The notes: a model not told the origin generated them from the sequence alone. 64,000 nucleotides of DNA from Sabellastarte sp. h YS-2021 (GCA_964017235.1 OZ024931.1:120229530-120293529), one strand, 5' to 3'; numbered from the stretch's first letter, positions 22,451-35,427 are shown. Numbers and translations are program-made.

Positions 22451-24375
22451 CTACAACACAATTATATTAAAAACTACAATATATTTACCCAAATATTTGC
22501 TGCCAGGAGAAAAAGGGCAGTACACAACAAACTGATATCCAATCTTATCAGCTCAGACATGAACCATCTTTGAACTGAACAAAATGGTCACATATACTTC
22601 AAAACTGGACCAAAAAATAAGGGCATTCAGAAAATTATAACGGGATATCTCCATGGAGCATGTCACTCAAGGCTACTAATCCAATAAAATTTGTGGAATT
22701 CTGATAAATACCGGTAGTCTATCATCAGCTTTATCATCACATTGTATCAAACTGTATCGCCATTAGCTGTTTAGGCCTTTAGAACAGGAAAAGTAAAACT
22801 CAACACAGTATGTGAAATTTATCACCAACGTCACTGCTTAAACTTAACAAGTCAGAAGCAAAATTCATTTAAAATGTGTACTAGATAAATGTGCTGAATG
22901 GTTCCACACATCAGAATGCCAAAATTCTATTTAAAGTAAACTATGGGGATTTTCTCAAGGGGTATTGTCACATAGTCAGCTGACATAAAAAAAGGAGTGA
23001 CAAGCATGTACCTTGACAAATGTCACATTTTAAAAAAATAAATAGTGATATACTGATTGTCATAACCATGCAATCTTGTTCAGTTAAAACAACATCTGTT
23101 CACCAAAGATTGGGATTTTTGGGAATGTCTACATTCCACCTACATTCAAACTCCACCATAAAGATGGCAACAAATAATGTATAGAAATGTTGTGTTAATT
23201 CATTCGTTCTTTAATCTCTGTGGTAGGGTTTTAAGTGTCAGAATGTGTCAGTATAGAAATTAAAGGTCATTCAAAATAAATAACATAAAAACATAGGTAC
23301 ATGGATGATGTGGCATCATGATATTTCAATATAATGCCAGTAATACAGAAATACATCTGAAGATTTCTGTTAAAAATACAAATCACTGTTCTTGACTTTC
23401 CCAAAATTCCAATTTGTCTGATGCAACATCCTGCTGCTATTTCAGAAATATGTCAGCAATGCAAGATGCTGGTAAACTTTAATAAAATCAATAATTATGG
23501 TCGTGTTTCACAACCTTGAGAGGAAAAATGCTCCCAGCTTGTTTTCCTCCAGTGATGAAATGTACAGGTCATTGCAACATAAGGATATGAAGCAGAAAAT
23601 TTTTATATTTCAAGTTTTCAACCAATCAGAATTGTCAGCTAAAGTGCCATGACCACAAAAACAGGAAATTTAATTAAAGCTATGTGAACCTGTAGTGATT
23701 AATCAATAAAATATCTTATGTGGACTATAAGACTATTTTTAGTTTATCACATTGAACGCTGACTTTTTTCTGGGTTGGGGAAATCCATGAAATATCAGGA
23801 AAAGCAGACAATGCACTTAACAAACTTTATCTCCTGATCTATTGGTTTAAGAAGACAAACTATGTGATCAAAGGGACATGCTGACATAAATTATCTGCTG
23901 TTTAACTATTGAACAATTCTGCAGTTGATTAAACCTCACAGGAATTGGTTTTACTCTGACTTCAACTGGAAATTATGCCACAACTTCTATACTTTTTTTG
24001 CCTTTCAATTATATTTTAATGTGATTACAAAATTCATCCATGTATTTATGCTCATAACATCAACATTATATAAACACATTTACATCTTTTACATAACCTG
24101 CCTAACTTTATAAATCTGCACTTCCTTAAATATCCTTAGAAAAGAAACTTTACAAATGTTATTGTTCTAAATTTAACTAAACATCAAAGGCCGGCAACCA
24201 GGTCAGTAGGTTTTACACCATCTCTGCACATGTGTTCCATTACATCAGTGTAATTAAAAAGTTGTAAACTGCCTCAGCCATTGTACATATAACCACTTAT
24301 ATACTGCAAAGATATCATGTTGCTGTATAGTTTACATTAATTTTACACATCTTCAATAAATCTGCATACATATAA
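22451..24375. other. Intron sequence, nothing seen
   Basis: No supported exon or repeat. The alternative EGF-tail exon expected by analogy with vertebrate NRG genes was looked for and not found. Confidence 0.35.
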
Positions 24376-24379
24376 TCAC

Positions 24380-24610
24380 TTATTTATTTATTTGGCTTTT
24401 AACGTCCCTTTCAACACTGTACAGGTTATATCACAACCGAGAGTTTTATGGGCTGCAGAAACCAGTACATACAGTGGTCAAGGTTCTCTACTGTAAACCA
24501 TCAACCACTGGTAAGTAACTACCAAGTTTCCCCACATAGGGTCCGGGGTTTGAACTGCAGACCTCAGAGGTATGAGGCGAGTGTGTTAGCACTGCATCAC
24601 TGTGGCCCCA
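24380..24610 (-). mobile_element. tRNA-derived SINE (family 1)
   Basis: Minus orientation. The head begins GGGGCCACAGTGATGCAGTG, with an A-box-like GCAGTGCTAACAC and a B-box-like AGTTCAAACCCC. The body includes GTACTGGTTTCTGC, and the 3' end is AAATAAATAAATA. The same family lies at 35.4 kb (plus) and 59.1 kb (minus). Confidence 0.85.
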
Positions 24611-24733
24611 TATAATGATTTAAGTCTACACAGATAACTATAAATGTATAGTTTCATACCATAATTTCCATACTAAGCCATTAACCAGTTTCTGGTGGAT
24701 TATTGTTTGAAAGAATATTGTTAGAGAGAGAAC

Positions 24734-25058
24734 TGCCACTGTGGCCTAGTGGGTAACACACTTGTCTAGGAACTCAGAGGACATGGGTTCAATCCCAGGT
24801 ACGGGCAGATACATAGTGGCTCGGATGACCACTTAGAATGGCGGTCCTCTGTCATTGGGTCCTATCCCCAGTGGCAGGTTAAAGAACCTCAAGGACGTTG
24901 ATAAATGGTCATCCTTGAGCCTCTATCTTTCAGTTAGGGGAATGTCAGTTACTTGTGAGTTGGGGCTGTACCTGTACACTCGGATTGGTTAAATAGCACT
25001 TTGAGTCCTGTTGTATATGGAGATATTGCGCTGAGTATAAATACATAATAATAATAAG
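24734..25058 (+). mobile_element. tRNA-derived SINE (family 2)
   Basis: A-box TGGCCTAGTGG, B-box GGGTTCAATCCC, a ~200-bp unrelated body ending GGAGATATTGCGCTGAGTAT, and an ATAATAATAATAA tail. Different body from the neighbouring SINE. Confidence 0.85.
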
Positions 25059-25059
25059 A

Positions 25060-26790
25060 ACATTTAATACATGTCAAATGCAACTACTGCCATATTATAT
25101 TTGTAATTTTTCCTTGATTGCCTCCATATATGACCTAATTAATGACTGTAATCTTCCCCATGTACATGTAGCTAAAATGTGTTAACTGCTAATTATTTAA
25201 TCACATTTATCAGTGTTATAAATAAAGTCATCAAATTTAACATTCTTGACATCTTGCGGATCCAGAAACTACATTCCTTGACATCACCAGATAGCAACTC
25301 AATTTGTTTTAAAGTATGAGTATCATAACATTGCTTATCTATGTACTCAGGATGTGCTTCTGCGTGTTTCTTTTTTTTCAATTCTGGTGACCAAAACTAA
25401 ACAGATAATGCTAATTCATCACATTATTTACTCTTTTGAATAACAACTATGAACAACAAAGTGAAATTTATTTAAAATATGAAACATGCTCCACAGAAGG
25501 AAAACCCACAAGTTTAATGCTGTATGGTATTGTTTTGATATTTTTATGTTATTTTTTGTTATACATGTAATTATTTGTTATGAATTGTTAATTTTTGTGA
25601 AAATACAAAACAATTTATCTGTTTGAATACTTTCTGTGAATGTGCTTTTTGGTTGCTTAATTTTAAAGGTTTATGGATCTCATGGCCTACTGACGAAAGT
25701 TTACATACTATAGAAAACTTTCACCTTCAAATTAACCTTGTTTCAACTATAAACAGGACATGCAGCTCTTCCCTGTGAACTCAAACCAATGAAAAAATGT
25801 TGTTTACTGAACAGTATGCTTATTGTTTTAGCAACAGAAAGAAAAACCTATAAAATAACTAAAAATAACTGTTGTGTAACAGTAGGTAAAGTGCCCACTA
25901 ATATGTAAACTGTAGTGACAGTATCAAATGTCTTCCACCACAACAAAGTGCAGGCAAACTGGGGGGCGAGTGGGATGTATATTTCAATGACTCAGTCCTA
26001 GGAATTATTAAACCATCCCAAACTCTCAAATCTGAGGGAAGGTAATATCTGCTCCCCAAATGTAAAATCATTTGTGGTTTGTGGTAATTCATTATCAGCA
26101 CCCTACCTAGTTAAAATAAACTTAGTAGGGTGGGGCGCAAAATAGACCTTCTCTCTGATTTGATAGACTTGGATAGTATAATTCTGAGGACTGGGCTTTT
26201 ACTTGACTTTTAATTCATTAACTAGGTGTCTTAGCTGTTACATTCACTAACTGTATTTTACTACTTTCATTAATTTATTCGTTTTGTAAAAACTATCCTT
26301 GTCTTAAGGCTCAACACAAAGTCATAAATATTCAAGAGGTTAAGTACCAGGAAGGAAATATAAATTTTTGTAGCATTCCAATAATTGTTTTGCAGATTAT
26401 TTTGACAAAAGTCTTACAGTGAAAAACACCAGAATGATGTTTACATTCTACAAGTAAGTGGAATTAGGATCCATTCAAAAGAAAATATATAGTCCTCAAA
26501 TAGTTTCTGTTTCATTTTATCCATATACCATGACTGGCTTCCAAGAAAGGATTCCAAGAAAGACAAGCTTAAGTAATGACTTACAAAATTATCTAAAAAT
26601 CCATATTGTGATGTTAATTCAAACTGATACATTCCTTTAATTCCATAAATATCTTGCAAAAATTATTTTAAGTTACATTTCATCCTATATCTCAAATTCT
26701 GTATGCATTACATCACTATCAAAGCTCTCTGTGACATCCTGGCATCACCATAATTTGTCTATTACTGATTTATAATGACTTACAATAGTA
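25060..26790. other. Intron sequence, nothing seen
   Basis: AT-rich intron without a recognised feature. Confidence 0.35.
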
Positions 26791-26792
26791 AA

Positions 26793-29265
26793 CTAGAGGA
26801 TCGCTCGCAAAAAAAAAGATAATGTTTTTGTGTCCCGAAAAGGATATAAAGGTGAGTGCTAAGTATTAAGAAAATGCTTCGTTTCTAGCCTTATACTGTT
26901 GTGGCAACCAAAGTCAGCGCAGTCTGCTCTATCTAGCACGGTTTTCAAGATATAAGCATTTTTGTATTTTGCAAAAAATAAAAAAATTTAAAATGTCCGC
27001 TATATTTGGCAAGACAAAAACATTTTGACAATTGGCATGGCTACTCTGCAGAGATACCCAGCAGGTCAAAAATTTTGTTGAGTTCGCTCCATCTAGCACG
27101 GTTTTCGAGATATAAGCATTTTTGTGTTTTGCAAAAACTTTGAAAATTCAAAATGGCTACCATTTTTGGGGAGACAAAAATTTTTGACAAGACCACTGCC
27201 GCGGTGTGTATCTCCCGCCGAGCATTAAAGAAGAAGAAATAGCTTTTCTGAGATATTCACAATTTTTCATTTTCATGTGTGAAAGGTCTTCCAAAAGTAG
27301 GTGAATGAGTCATTTGAGAAAAATTGGCTATCTGCAACACTATTAAGAGATAATTCACATTTACTCCTTTTGAGTAGGTGAGTAATTACCTACGGGTCTG
27401 GAACTTCACCAAGTGAAAGTTCTCCCAAAAGTAGATGAATGAGTTATTTGATAAAAATTGGGTATCTGCAATACTTTTACAGATAATTCGCATTTACTCA
27501 TTTTGAGTAGGTGAATAATTAGCTATTTGCCTGAAACTTCACCAAGTGAAAGCTCTCCCAAAGTAGGTGAATGAGTTATTTGAGAAAAATTGGCTATCTG
27601 CAATACTTTTAGAGATAATTCGCATTTACTCATTTTGGGTCTGAAACTTCACCATGTGAAAGCTCTCCCACAAGTAGATGAATGAGTATTTGATAAAAAT
27701 TGGGTATCCGCAATACTTTTACAGATAATTAGCATTTACTCATTTTGAGTAGGTGAATAATTAGCTATGGGTCTGAAACTTCACGGAGTGAAAGCTCTCC
27801 CAAAAGTAGATGAATGAGTTATTTGAGAAAAATTGGCTATCCGCAATACTTTTACAGATAATTAGCATTTACTCATTTTGAGTAGGTAAATAATTAGCTA
27901 TGGCTCTGAAACTTCACGGAGTGAAAGCTCTCCCAAAAGTAGGTAAATGAGTTATTTGAGAAAAATTGGATATCTGTAATACTTTTAGAGATAATTCGCA
28001 TTTACTCATTTTGAGTAGGTGAATAATTAGCTATGGGTCGGAAACTTCACCATGTGAAAGCTCTTCCAAAAGTAGGTGAATGAGTTATTTGAGACAAATT
28101 GGCTATCTGCAATACTTTTAAGAGATAATTCGCATTTACTCATTTTGAGTAGGTCAGTAATTATCTATGGGTCTGAAACTTCACCATGTAAAAGCTCTCC
28201 CCAAAGTAGATGAATGAGTTATTTGAGAAAAATTGGCTATCTGCAATACTTTTAGAGATAATTCGCATTTACTCATTTTGAGTAGGTGAGTAATTAGCTA
28301 TGGGTCTGAAATTTCACCATGTGAAAGCTCTTCCAAAAGTAGGTGAATGAGTTATTTGAGAAAAATTGGCTATCTGCGACACTTTTAAGAGATAATTCGC
28401 ATTTACTCATTTTGAGTAGGTGAGTAATTATCTACGGGTCTGAAACTTCACCATGTGAAAGCTCTCCACAAGTAGATGAATGAGTTATTTGATAAAAATT
28501 GGGTATCCGCAATACTTTTACAGATAATTAGCATTTACTCATTTTGAGTAGGTGAATAATTAGCTACGGGTCTGAAACTTCACCGAGTGAAAGCTCTTTG
28601 GGATAGCTGCTCTGCAGAGATACCCTGAAGATAAAAAACTTTGTCGAAATCGTTCCATGTAGCACGGATTTCGAGATATTAGCATTTTTGTGTTTTGCAA
28701 TTTTTGCGCAAAAATTCGAAAATTCAAAATGGCCGCCATTTTTTGGCGAGACAAAAATTTTTTGCAAATTGTGATAACTACTCTGCGGAGATACCCTGCA
28801 GTTCAAAAAATTCGTCGAAATCGCTCTATCTAGCACGGTTTTCGAGATATAAGCATTTTTGTGTTTTCCTTATTTGGAAAATTCATAATGATTAATTAAT
28901 CATTAATTATTCGGCCATTTCTTAAACAATCAATGCCAAAATCTAATGATTTCCAGATTTTAATAGAATGAATGTATTTGCCAAGTTTCAGGTGAATTGA
29001 TAAAATTCCTTTCAAGTTATCATCCGGACAAGCTTCCCCATCGAAAAAAGACATTTTTGATCATTTGACCTCTCTGATAGGTTGAAATGTCACTGCAGCA
29101 GATTCAAAACAATTCCCCAAGACTATTGCCTAAACCTGCCAAATTTGAAAAGAATCCGCCTAACGGTTACAGAGTTATAAGGAAAACAAAATGCAGAGCC
29201 GGCCGAGCCGCCGGAGCCTGAAGGTCTCCCATACACAAACAAACGTCCCTTACGGGACGCTTAAT
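26793..29265 (+). mobile_element. Composite tandem-core element ending in a GGGACGCTTAAT hairpin
   Basis: Layout: unique left part from ~26,793; two ~160-bp type-1 units around 26,930-27,230 (CTAGCACGGTTTTCGAGATA, then CAAAATGGC and GAGACAAAAA); about ten type-2 units of ~133 bp from ~27,270 to 28,600; two more type-1 units (~171 bp) at 28,615-28,870; then a unique right domain. It ends in a hairpin, CGTCCC (29244-29249) and GGGACG (29254-29259), followed by CTTAAT. No open reading frame of note. The layout fits non-autonomous pearl/Helitron-like elements (inference). Confidence 0.75.
27270..28600 (+). repeat. Type-2 tandem array, ~133-bp units
   Basis: About ten units, each with GTGAATGAGTTATTTGAG, GCATTTACTCATTTTGAGTA and GTCTGAAACTTCACC. 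The array sits between type-1 units, which resume on the far side, so it looks nested in or expanded within the type-1 array. Confidence 0.9.
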
Positions 29266-29757
29266 GAACACTACCAATGAAATATCAAAGAACCAAATTT
29301 CAATGCCAGGTATGGTATGATGGAGAATCTGGATTAACTAGGATACGTTAACGTCCTCCACTGTATGGTGCAAGCAGTATGTAACAATTTCTTCTTCACA
29401 GGAACTTTTTGCTTGCAATACATAAGTTTTGACATGATTTTTCAATAAATATACTGTTTGTATTACTAATGCACCTTGTTTCTGTAAGCTTATGTCAAGT
29501 TGATTATAGCAACTTTTGAGAAAATTTCTGAAAACACAGAATGAATATTGTATGACAGATTTTGCCTATTTGGTTTTAGCACTACCATCTTCCAATCATA
29601 ATATGACTCATAAAATGTGGCATTAAGATCAATCATCGCTTTCCTCACCAATCAAATACCCATCGTGACTAATACAATGTGTCCATTGTGGTACTGTACC
29701 CAGTTAATCAACCAATTGCTGACATACACTTTTCTATAAAAAAACTGATCTACTCAC

Positions 29758-29953
29758 TTGCAGCCAGTCTCCCTGTAGCCGTTGACACTGGGTATGGCGA
29801 AGCACTCCCCACCATTCAGACAGCGTGTCTTTGCCTCCTCCTCAAGCAGGCAGGGCAGTTTATGTGAAGGACTCACCGTACTGGGCTCTACCATGGCCAA
29901 GTCCTCGTTTTCCCCTGAGTATGTACGCGATGAACTTTTCCGCAAACAACCAT
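29758..29953 (-). CDS. Neuregulin-like exon: spacer plus first part of EGF domain (Cys1-Cys4)
   Basis: 196-nt exon with a strong acceptor (TTTTTGTTCACTCTTCAG) and a GTGAGT donor at 29757-29752; phase 1 in, phase 2 out. It encodes 64 full codons. The first ~30 are hydrophilic (LRKSSSRTYSGENEDLAMVE); then the EGF domain starts: C-x9-C, the motif CLNGGECF, and 13 residues to the fourth cysteine. The NGGECF block and the 5 and 13 spacings match vertebrate neuregulin. Cys1-Cys2 is nine residues here against seven in NRG1. The donor falls two bases after the Cys4 codon, and the split codon becomes Asn with the next exon. A possible alternative start, TTG at 29945, has no merit because the exon is open at its 5' end. 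This is the best-supported exon with its partner at 22.4 kb. Confidence 0.9.
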
Positions 29954-29959
29954 CTGAAG

Positions 29960-30055
29960 AGTGAACAAAAACACCAAGGTTATATACAGTTTATACCTTT
30001 TTACGTAGAAATAATTTGCAAGTTTCCCTATGCGACTGGCCCGTTACCTGGAACT
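29960..30055. other. Short spacer upstream of the EGF exon
   Basis: Holds the pyrimidine tract and branch region of the 29,953 acceptor on the minus strand; nothing else is visible. Confidence 0.3.
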
Positions 30056-30059
30056 CCTT

Positions 30060-30717
30060 GGCCCGTATTCACAAACATGGATCAAGCTGAGCGAAAAATC
30101 AGCTCAAGATCAGATCAAGATCAAGGAAAATGGCTCAGCTGATCTTTGGCTCAAGTCTGTATTCACAAAGGAAGGATCAGCTGAGCCAAAAATTTGGAAA
30201 AATTTCACATAGCTACACATAAGTTAATTACTTTTATATGTTTTAAATAGTCTTTTTATGCCTGAATTTCCACAAAATATACATTAATATAAATTTGGTT
30301 CATTATTTTTTTCACTGAAGAATTTTTAAATATTTGATATTTAATCCATATTTAGGCTCCGCCAACTTTTGATCCAGAAAAAAAAAACAAAATCTGACAT
30401 ATTTTACACATCAATATAAGCAAACTAAAAACAGGAAAAAAAGTAATAAAAACTTATTAATTAACAATATAGGATTGAAGATTATTAACCAATGATTTAT
30501 TTTTCATATGTTTGCTACTTTAGTTAATTATAAAGCTACAAACTTTGATCCAAAACTTAATCCATCAACATAGGTGGATCAAAGTTAAGCCAAAAGTTGA
30601 GCCAAAAATCAGGTCCACTTCTTTGTGAATACTAACTTGATCCTGATCCATTTTTCAGCTCAAGTTAAGCCAAAAATCAGCTCAAGTTGAGATTGATCCC
30701 TTTTGTGAATACGGCCC
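30060..30717. mobile_element. TIR element with GGCCCGTATTCACAAA ends, CTT target duplication
   Basis: Left GGCCCGTATTCACAAACATG, right (complement) GGGCCGTATTCACAAAAGGG, with CTT at 30057-30059 and 30718-30720. The ends are crowded with GATCAAG/CAGCTCAAG subrepeats in both orientations, and GTATTCACAAAG recurs internally. Non-coding AT-rich core. Confidence 0.85.
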
Positions 30718-30724
30718 CTTATTA

Positions 30725-31545
30725 GGGATCAACATCATGGTCAACAGATAAAGTCAGATCCTCAATGGAAAGCTTATATGCCTTGGATTGGAACCCATGA
30801 CCAAAGCAATGAGGGTTAAGTGACTTAATGTCATGCTTGTAAACCAGTCACTGAAATCTCTAATCATACTGAACAAAAAGTGATTTACCAATAACTTGTG
30901 AGGTTACATTTCAAATTTTTTATTTTGTTCTGAAATTGGAAGTGATTATCTATCTATCTTTTATACTTTTATAAAAAAAACCAGCACATTGACAGTTATT
31001 CAAAGAGTGCAGCAAACACATCTGCCAAGATCATTTGTTCTAAAAATATCAGGATAAAATCCAATATTATGTCAGGTGATATTTTATCTTCTAATAGGTT
31101 TATCACAGTTCCTCTCAAGTTCAAGTATCATTAACTTTATGTAAACATGTTCTTAAATTCCAGTGTCACCAATAAGAACAACTTTGTGTCCCTTTTCTCT
31201 CTCATGCCTGTGATACTTTAAACTTTAAAAAACACTGTAAAATTACAACTACATAAATTCACTACATTCATACTTACATATAATACAAAGTGACTCTGAC
31301 ATTATTATTGACTTAACTGGTCTCCGTTAAAATAACTTAAGAAAAACAAAATAGTGACTAGCTTGTATATATATCACACTGAATAAATATCACAGAAACA
31401 TCAACAAACAGTTATCCCTTCAATGTTCTCAAAACTAATGTTTCAAAGTTACCCGGACAGTACTTATATGTGGAGACTGCATGAGTCTTTGTGTGTTTAT
31501 AAACAAAAACACCCAAAATACACACATACAACTTTTTGAAATCAC
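30725..31545. other. Intron sequence, nothing seen
   Basis: No gene or defined repeat recognised. Confidence 0.35.
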
Positions 31546-31549
31546 TTTT

Positions 31550-31759
31550 TGAGTAAGAAATCTGAAATTCGCCACATGTGAAAATACTAATAAAATAAAT
31601 GAATTGTGGTGAGATTTGTTAACGGTATAGTAAATTAAGGCTTTTTGAACTGAAAAATACCAATTTTTAGACAAAAACATAATTTTCTTCATAAAATTAA
31701 CTAAGGTTTTAGAGGTGGCAAATTTTAGATTCCTGGCGAATTTTAGATTTCTTACTCTA
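31550..31759 (-). mobile_element. MITE with TAGAGTAAGAAATC ends (copy 2, inverted relative to copy 1)
   Basis: Near full-length copy in the opposite orientation to the one at 10.3 kb, with matching internal sequence (for example CATAAAATTAACTAAGGTTT here against its complement there). Slightly more diverged at the left end. Confidence 0.85.
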
Positions 31760-31764
31760 TATTT

Positions 31765-33285
31765 ATCTCTCCCGGAAGATCTACGTTCCTGCTGCAGGAG
31801 GATTCATCACTGTTTAACTAGCTACACATGTTTTCTGAAGTACCATTTAATTAAAATACTACTCAAAACAAAAAAAGTGGTTTCCTCTTACAGAATAATA
31901 ACAATTCCTGCAGTGTCATAACATGGCCTACCAAAGTAAACACTTTTACTATACTGTGTGAAGTAGTTAAAGATCTTTAACTGATCTGTCACAAAACCAA
32001 TTCATAGTGACTAGTATCTCTATAATTAATAATAATTGAACCACAAACTCAACATAAAAAGTCAGATTTCCACAAATATTTCAACATTCTCATTTTTTTA
32101 TTACTTGTATGCAAACATGGTATAGTAAAGAACTTTGTGTGATTTAAGTACATATAACTGGATGGGAGATAAGTTCTTTAGGGTCAAATGCCAGAATGAA
32201 ACTGTAAGTCATGCAAAACCACCGGACAATGCCTACAGATATAGACAATGTCAACAATGTCAAGTATCATTCATTTATTTACAACAAGTGTTTCTTAATT
32301 AATATTATAAGACGGTGATACTCGAATACTGTCAATAAAAATACTGTGACTCTAGGACTAATTAAATTTTTATTGCACAAGAGAACTGTCTATTTTTAAT
32401 TTTCTCAGTTCATAGCCTGTAAGAACTTGGAGATTTTATCTTGTGTTTCTGTTAGATACTTGTAACTATCCACAGTAAATGCACATTTCTGGGCTTCTTG
32501 TGAAAATAAGAGATACAACAATTGTACTCTTGAATGAAATGATACAGAGTCATCAATAAACTTGAACAAAAACAATCTACTGATTACCATTAATACTTAC
32601 ATAATGGAATTAAAAATAGTATATAATCCTTTATATTCTTGAATATACTTCAGTACTTTAGTGAATACATCTCTCCAAACAGGTTAAATCAACAACTGAA
32701 TAGATCTCATAGCATTTCTCTCATTGTAACCATGGCCTTTTAGCTTCACAATTATTTTTCATCCTAAGCTTTCTAATTCCTTAACTTCCCACAATCTAAT
32801 TTTACTTTCATGCTATGTTTACATTATCTATTCCAAATATTCTGTATACATATTTTCATACATGACATAGTAGGTTACCAGAAACATGTGTGACGTTTAG
32901 GACAAGCCTTCCTTTTATAGAATTGATGTACCTATTTACGTATTGTGAATTGCAGTCCTACACACCCAGTGCCAAAAGATGACCAAGGCTTCCCCACCTT
33001 AAAATCATTCATCATTTTATTATTCATGCTCATGTTATGTTATGTATTTTCAAACACCATTAAAGGATTAAAATGTGTACAATGTCTACCTTGTTGTTTG
33101 TTATTCTTAAGGTTTAAAATTATCATTTTTAAGATGCATAAACTGGACAAGAAAAGCTCAGACCGAGCAAACCTTGTGCTTTAGCATTTATGAATTTGTA
33201 CTTTAATTTTTTATCTCTACCATACTTTACCTAATTACTACCCCATTGCTATATTCTATTGTAGAAAGTGATGCTCTTTGTTTTA
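31765..33285. other. Intron sequence, nothing seen
   Basis: AT-rich sequence without a recognised feature. Confidence 0.35.
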
Positions 33286-33289
33286 CTAC

Positions 33290-33545
33290 TTGCACCAAGG
33301 AGGTTATGTATATAGGCAATGTACATTTGTTTGTTTGTTATTAAAGGAACTAGAAAAATTATGGACAGATTTTTGTTGATATTTACTTAAAATGTCGAAA
33401 ATGGAACAAGGAACTGATTAGATTTTTGTTGCGATCTGGATCACCATCTGGATCCAGAAATTTTTATCATTGCATCCATAAGCAATGTTGGAGGTTTCGA
33501 TCCTTGGTGGAGGTTATGCGTTCTCTTAGTGCTCTTGCTGTATTT
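33290..33545. repeat. Dispersed repeat with GGAGGTTATG at both ends
   Basis: Begins AAGGAGGTTATGTATATAGG followed by a TTTGTTTGTTTGTT run, and ends GGTGGAGGTTATGCGTTCTC, TTAGTGCTC. This layout resembles repeats commonly met in animal genomes; I cannot assign a class. Confidence 0.45.
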
Positions 33546-34112
33546 ATGGTATTTATGAATTTCCACTTTGGAAAATGTCAATGAACCAGAAATACTTCAT
33601 TTCTGTAATTTTCTTGAAACTTTCTCAGAAGGGCACTTGCCTTTGGAGACTGTTTCCTAAAAATCTTTTCTTTCAAAATAATTTTGACATCACATAACTT
33701 AGTTATTAATAACAGCATCGGATATGCCCGTATGCCACAGCCCAGGGAAATAGTTTTCAACATCATGACATATGGAAGAAGTGACACAGTACAAAGATCA
33801 GCTGACTTACAAACAGTGAGCAAATAGTGTCAAATGATGTTGCACACCTACATTCTAACCTATGTCCCTACTAAGTATCAACTTCCTGCATCTTGCGGTT
33901 TCTCAGATAAAACCCAGACAAGATTTTAAAAGTTAAGATCACTATGACAAGGTTAAAGGTCAAATCAAGGTCACACCATATGCTGCATACCTACACCCCT
34001 AGATAATTTCCTACCAAGTATTAACCTTCTACACCTTACAGTTTCTTGAAACAGCACAGACAAGATTTTAAAGTCAAGGTCACTACAGCAAGGTCAAAGT
34101 TCAAATCAAGGT

Positions 34113-34790
34113 TGCACCATGATCTAATCTAATCTAATCTACTGCTTTGCAAGTGCAATATCTTCCCCACAAAGGGGAACTCAGTGCGCTAATTAAACAA
34201 AATCATTATCATAGGGAGAGTCCAGGGGCGTTCAAGGTCAGTGTCCAGGAGGGAAGAAAACTAAGTTGGGAAACTAGAGCTGAAGAAGTGGGTTTTGAGG
34301 TGCTTCCTAAAAGATGCAACAGGGGACTGTTTCTTACATGAAAGGAAAAAAGTTCGAAAGGACTGGGGCATAGTGACTGAAGGAATTAGAAAAGTGTTTG
34401 ATTGATTTGTGAACTCTACGATCGAAAGTGGGGGTTTGAAGGAACTTGAGTTTGGGGGTACTTCACCTTGTATTTCTGGAAGAGGTATAGGGATGGATTA
34501 ATTCTCTTAGGTTGACCTTGGTTGAGAATTTTGTATGTAATAAGGCCAATTTTAAATTGTACCCTATATCTGGCTGCAGAGAGAGTTTTGGACTAGCTGC
34601 AATCTCCTTAATTCAAAATCAGTGAGCGATAAGAAGAGTGAATTGCAATAATCCAACCTGCTGCTAACCAAAGCATTCGCTAAGAGCACTGATGTATTAA
34701 GGTCTAGAAGGGGACAAATTCTGTAGAGGTCTCTCGCGTGTACTCTAGTGGACTTTATGACCTGTGACACGTGGATGTTGCACACAAAAA
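34113..34790 (-). pseudogene. LINE reverse-transcriptase 3' fragment
   Basis: Minus strand. The frame 34,785-34,564 contains LANALVSSRLDYCNSLF and LRRLQLVQNSL, characteristic of the end of non-LTR retrotransposon reverse transcriptase. Further on, with frameshifts and stops, SFRKHLKTHFFSS marks the C terminus. The 3' end is a short (TAGAT)n tail at ~34,121-34,141. The copy is 5'-truncated and dead, and it interrupts tandem-core element D. Confidence 0.8.
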
Positions 34791-35203
34791 TCCCTAACCA
34801 ATGTCCCTACCATTTTAGTATCAACTTCCTATACCTTACAATTTCCAAAATATAGCCTGGACACGATTTTAAAGTCACTATTGCAGCATCAAAGGTCAAA
34901 TTAAGGTCACACCTACAACCCTTAATCAAAGTGCCTACCAAGTGTTAACTTCCAACACCTTATGGTTTCCGAGATCATAGCCCAGACAAAAATTTTAAAG
35001 TCAATTCACTACAGGAAGGTTAAATGTCAAATCAAGGTCACACCATGACACTGCATAAGTAGACCCCCTGACCAATGCCTCTACCACGTATCAACTTCCT
35101 ATACCTTTTGAATTCTGGGATATGGCCCGCACAAGATTTTCAAACTCAAGTCCCTATGGCAAAGTCAACAGTCAAATCAAAATCACACCATGTTCCACAC
35201 CTA

Positions 35204-35220
35204 CCCCCCCCCCCCCCCCC
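35204..35220. repeat. Poly-C run (17 C)
   Basis: Uninterrupted C run inside a unit of element D. Confidence 0.9.
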
Positions 35221-35427
35221 AAATATTCCTACCAAGTATCAGCATCTTCCACCTCAGGGTTTCTGAGATACAGTCCAGACAACCTTTTTCCTGCCACAGA
35301 CTCAGCCATCCACCAATCTGGACACCATGGGTGAAACAATTTCCACACAGCCCTTAAAGACTGTGGAGTAAAAACTTATTGCTGAGCTGCATACAAAAAA
35401 AAGAGGACAGAGAGTTTAGAGACAAGT

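Larger units (their letters stand above)
33705..35385 (+). mobile_element. Tandem-core element D (copy 1), interrupted by a LINE fragment
   Basis: Left domain 33,705-33,840 (TGCCACAGCCCAGGGAAATA), then units of roughly 130-155 bp each with TATCAACTTCC, CAGACAAGATTTTAAA and AAATCAAGGTCACACC, then a right domain ending near GACACCATGGGTGAAA and TGGAGTAAAAACTT. The array breaks at ~34,113 and resumes at ~34,790. The copy at 53,650-54,205 has the same left and right domains, so these are true element ends. Confidence 0.75.

Noticed and set aside
27270-28600. CRISPR-like array of regular repeats
   Set aside because: Units are ~133 bp, contiguous without unique spacers, and the genome is eukaryotic.
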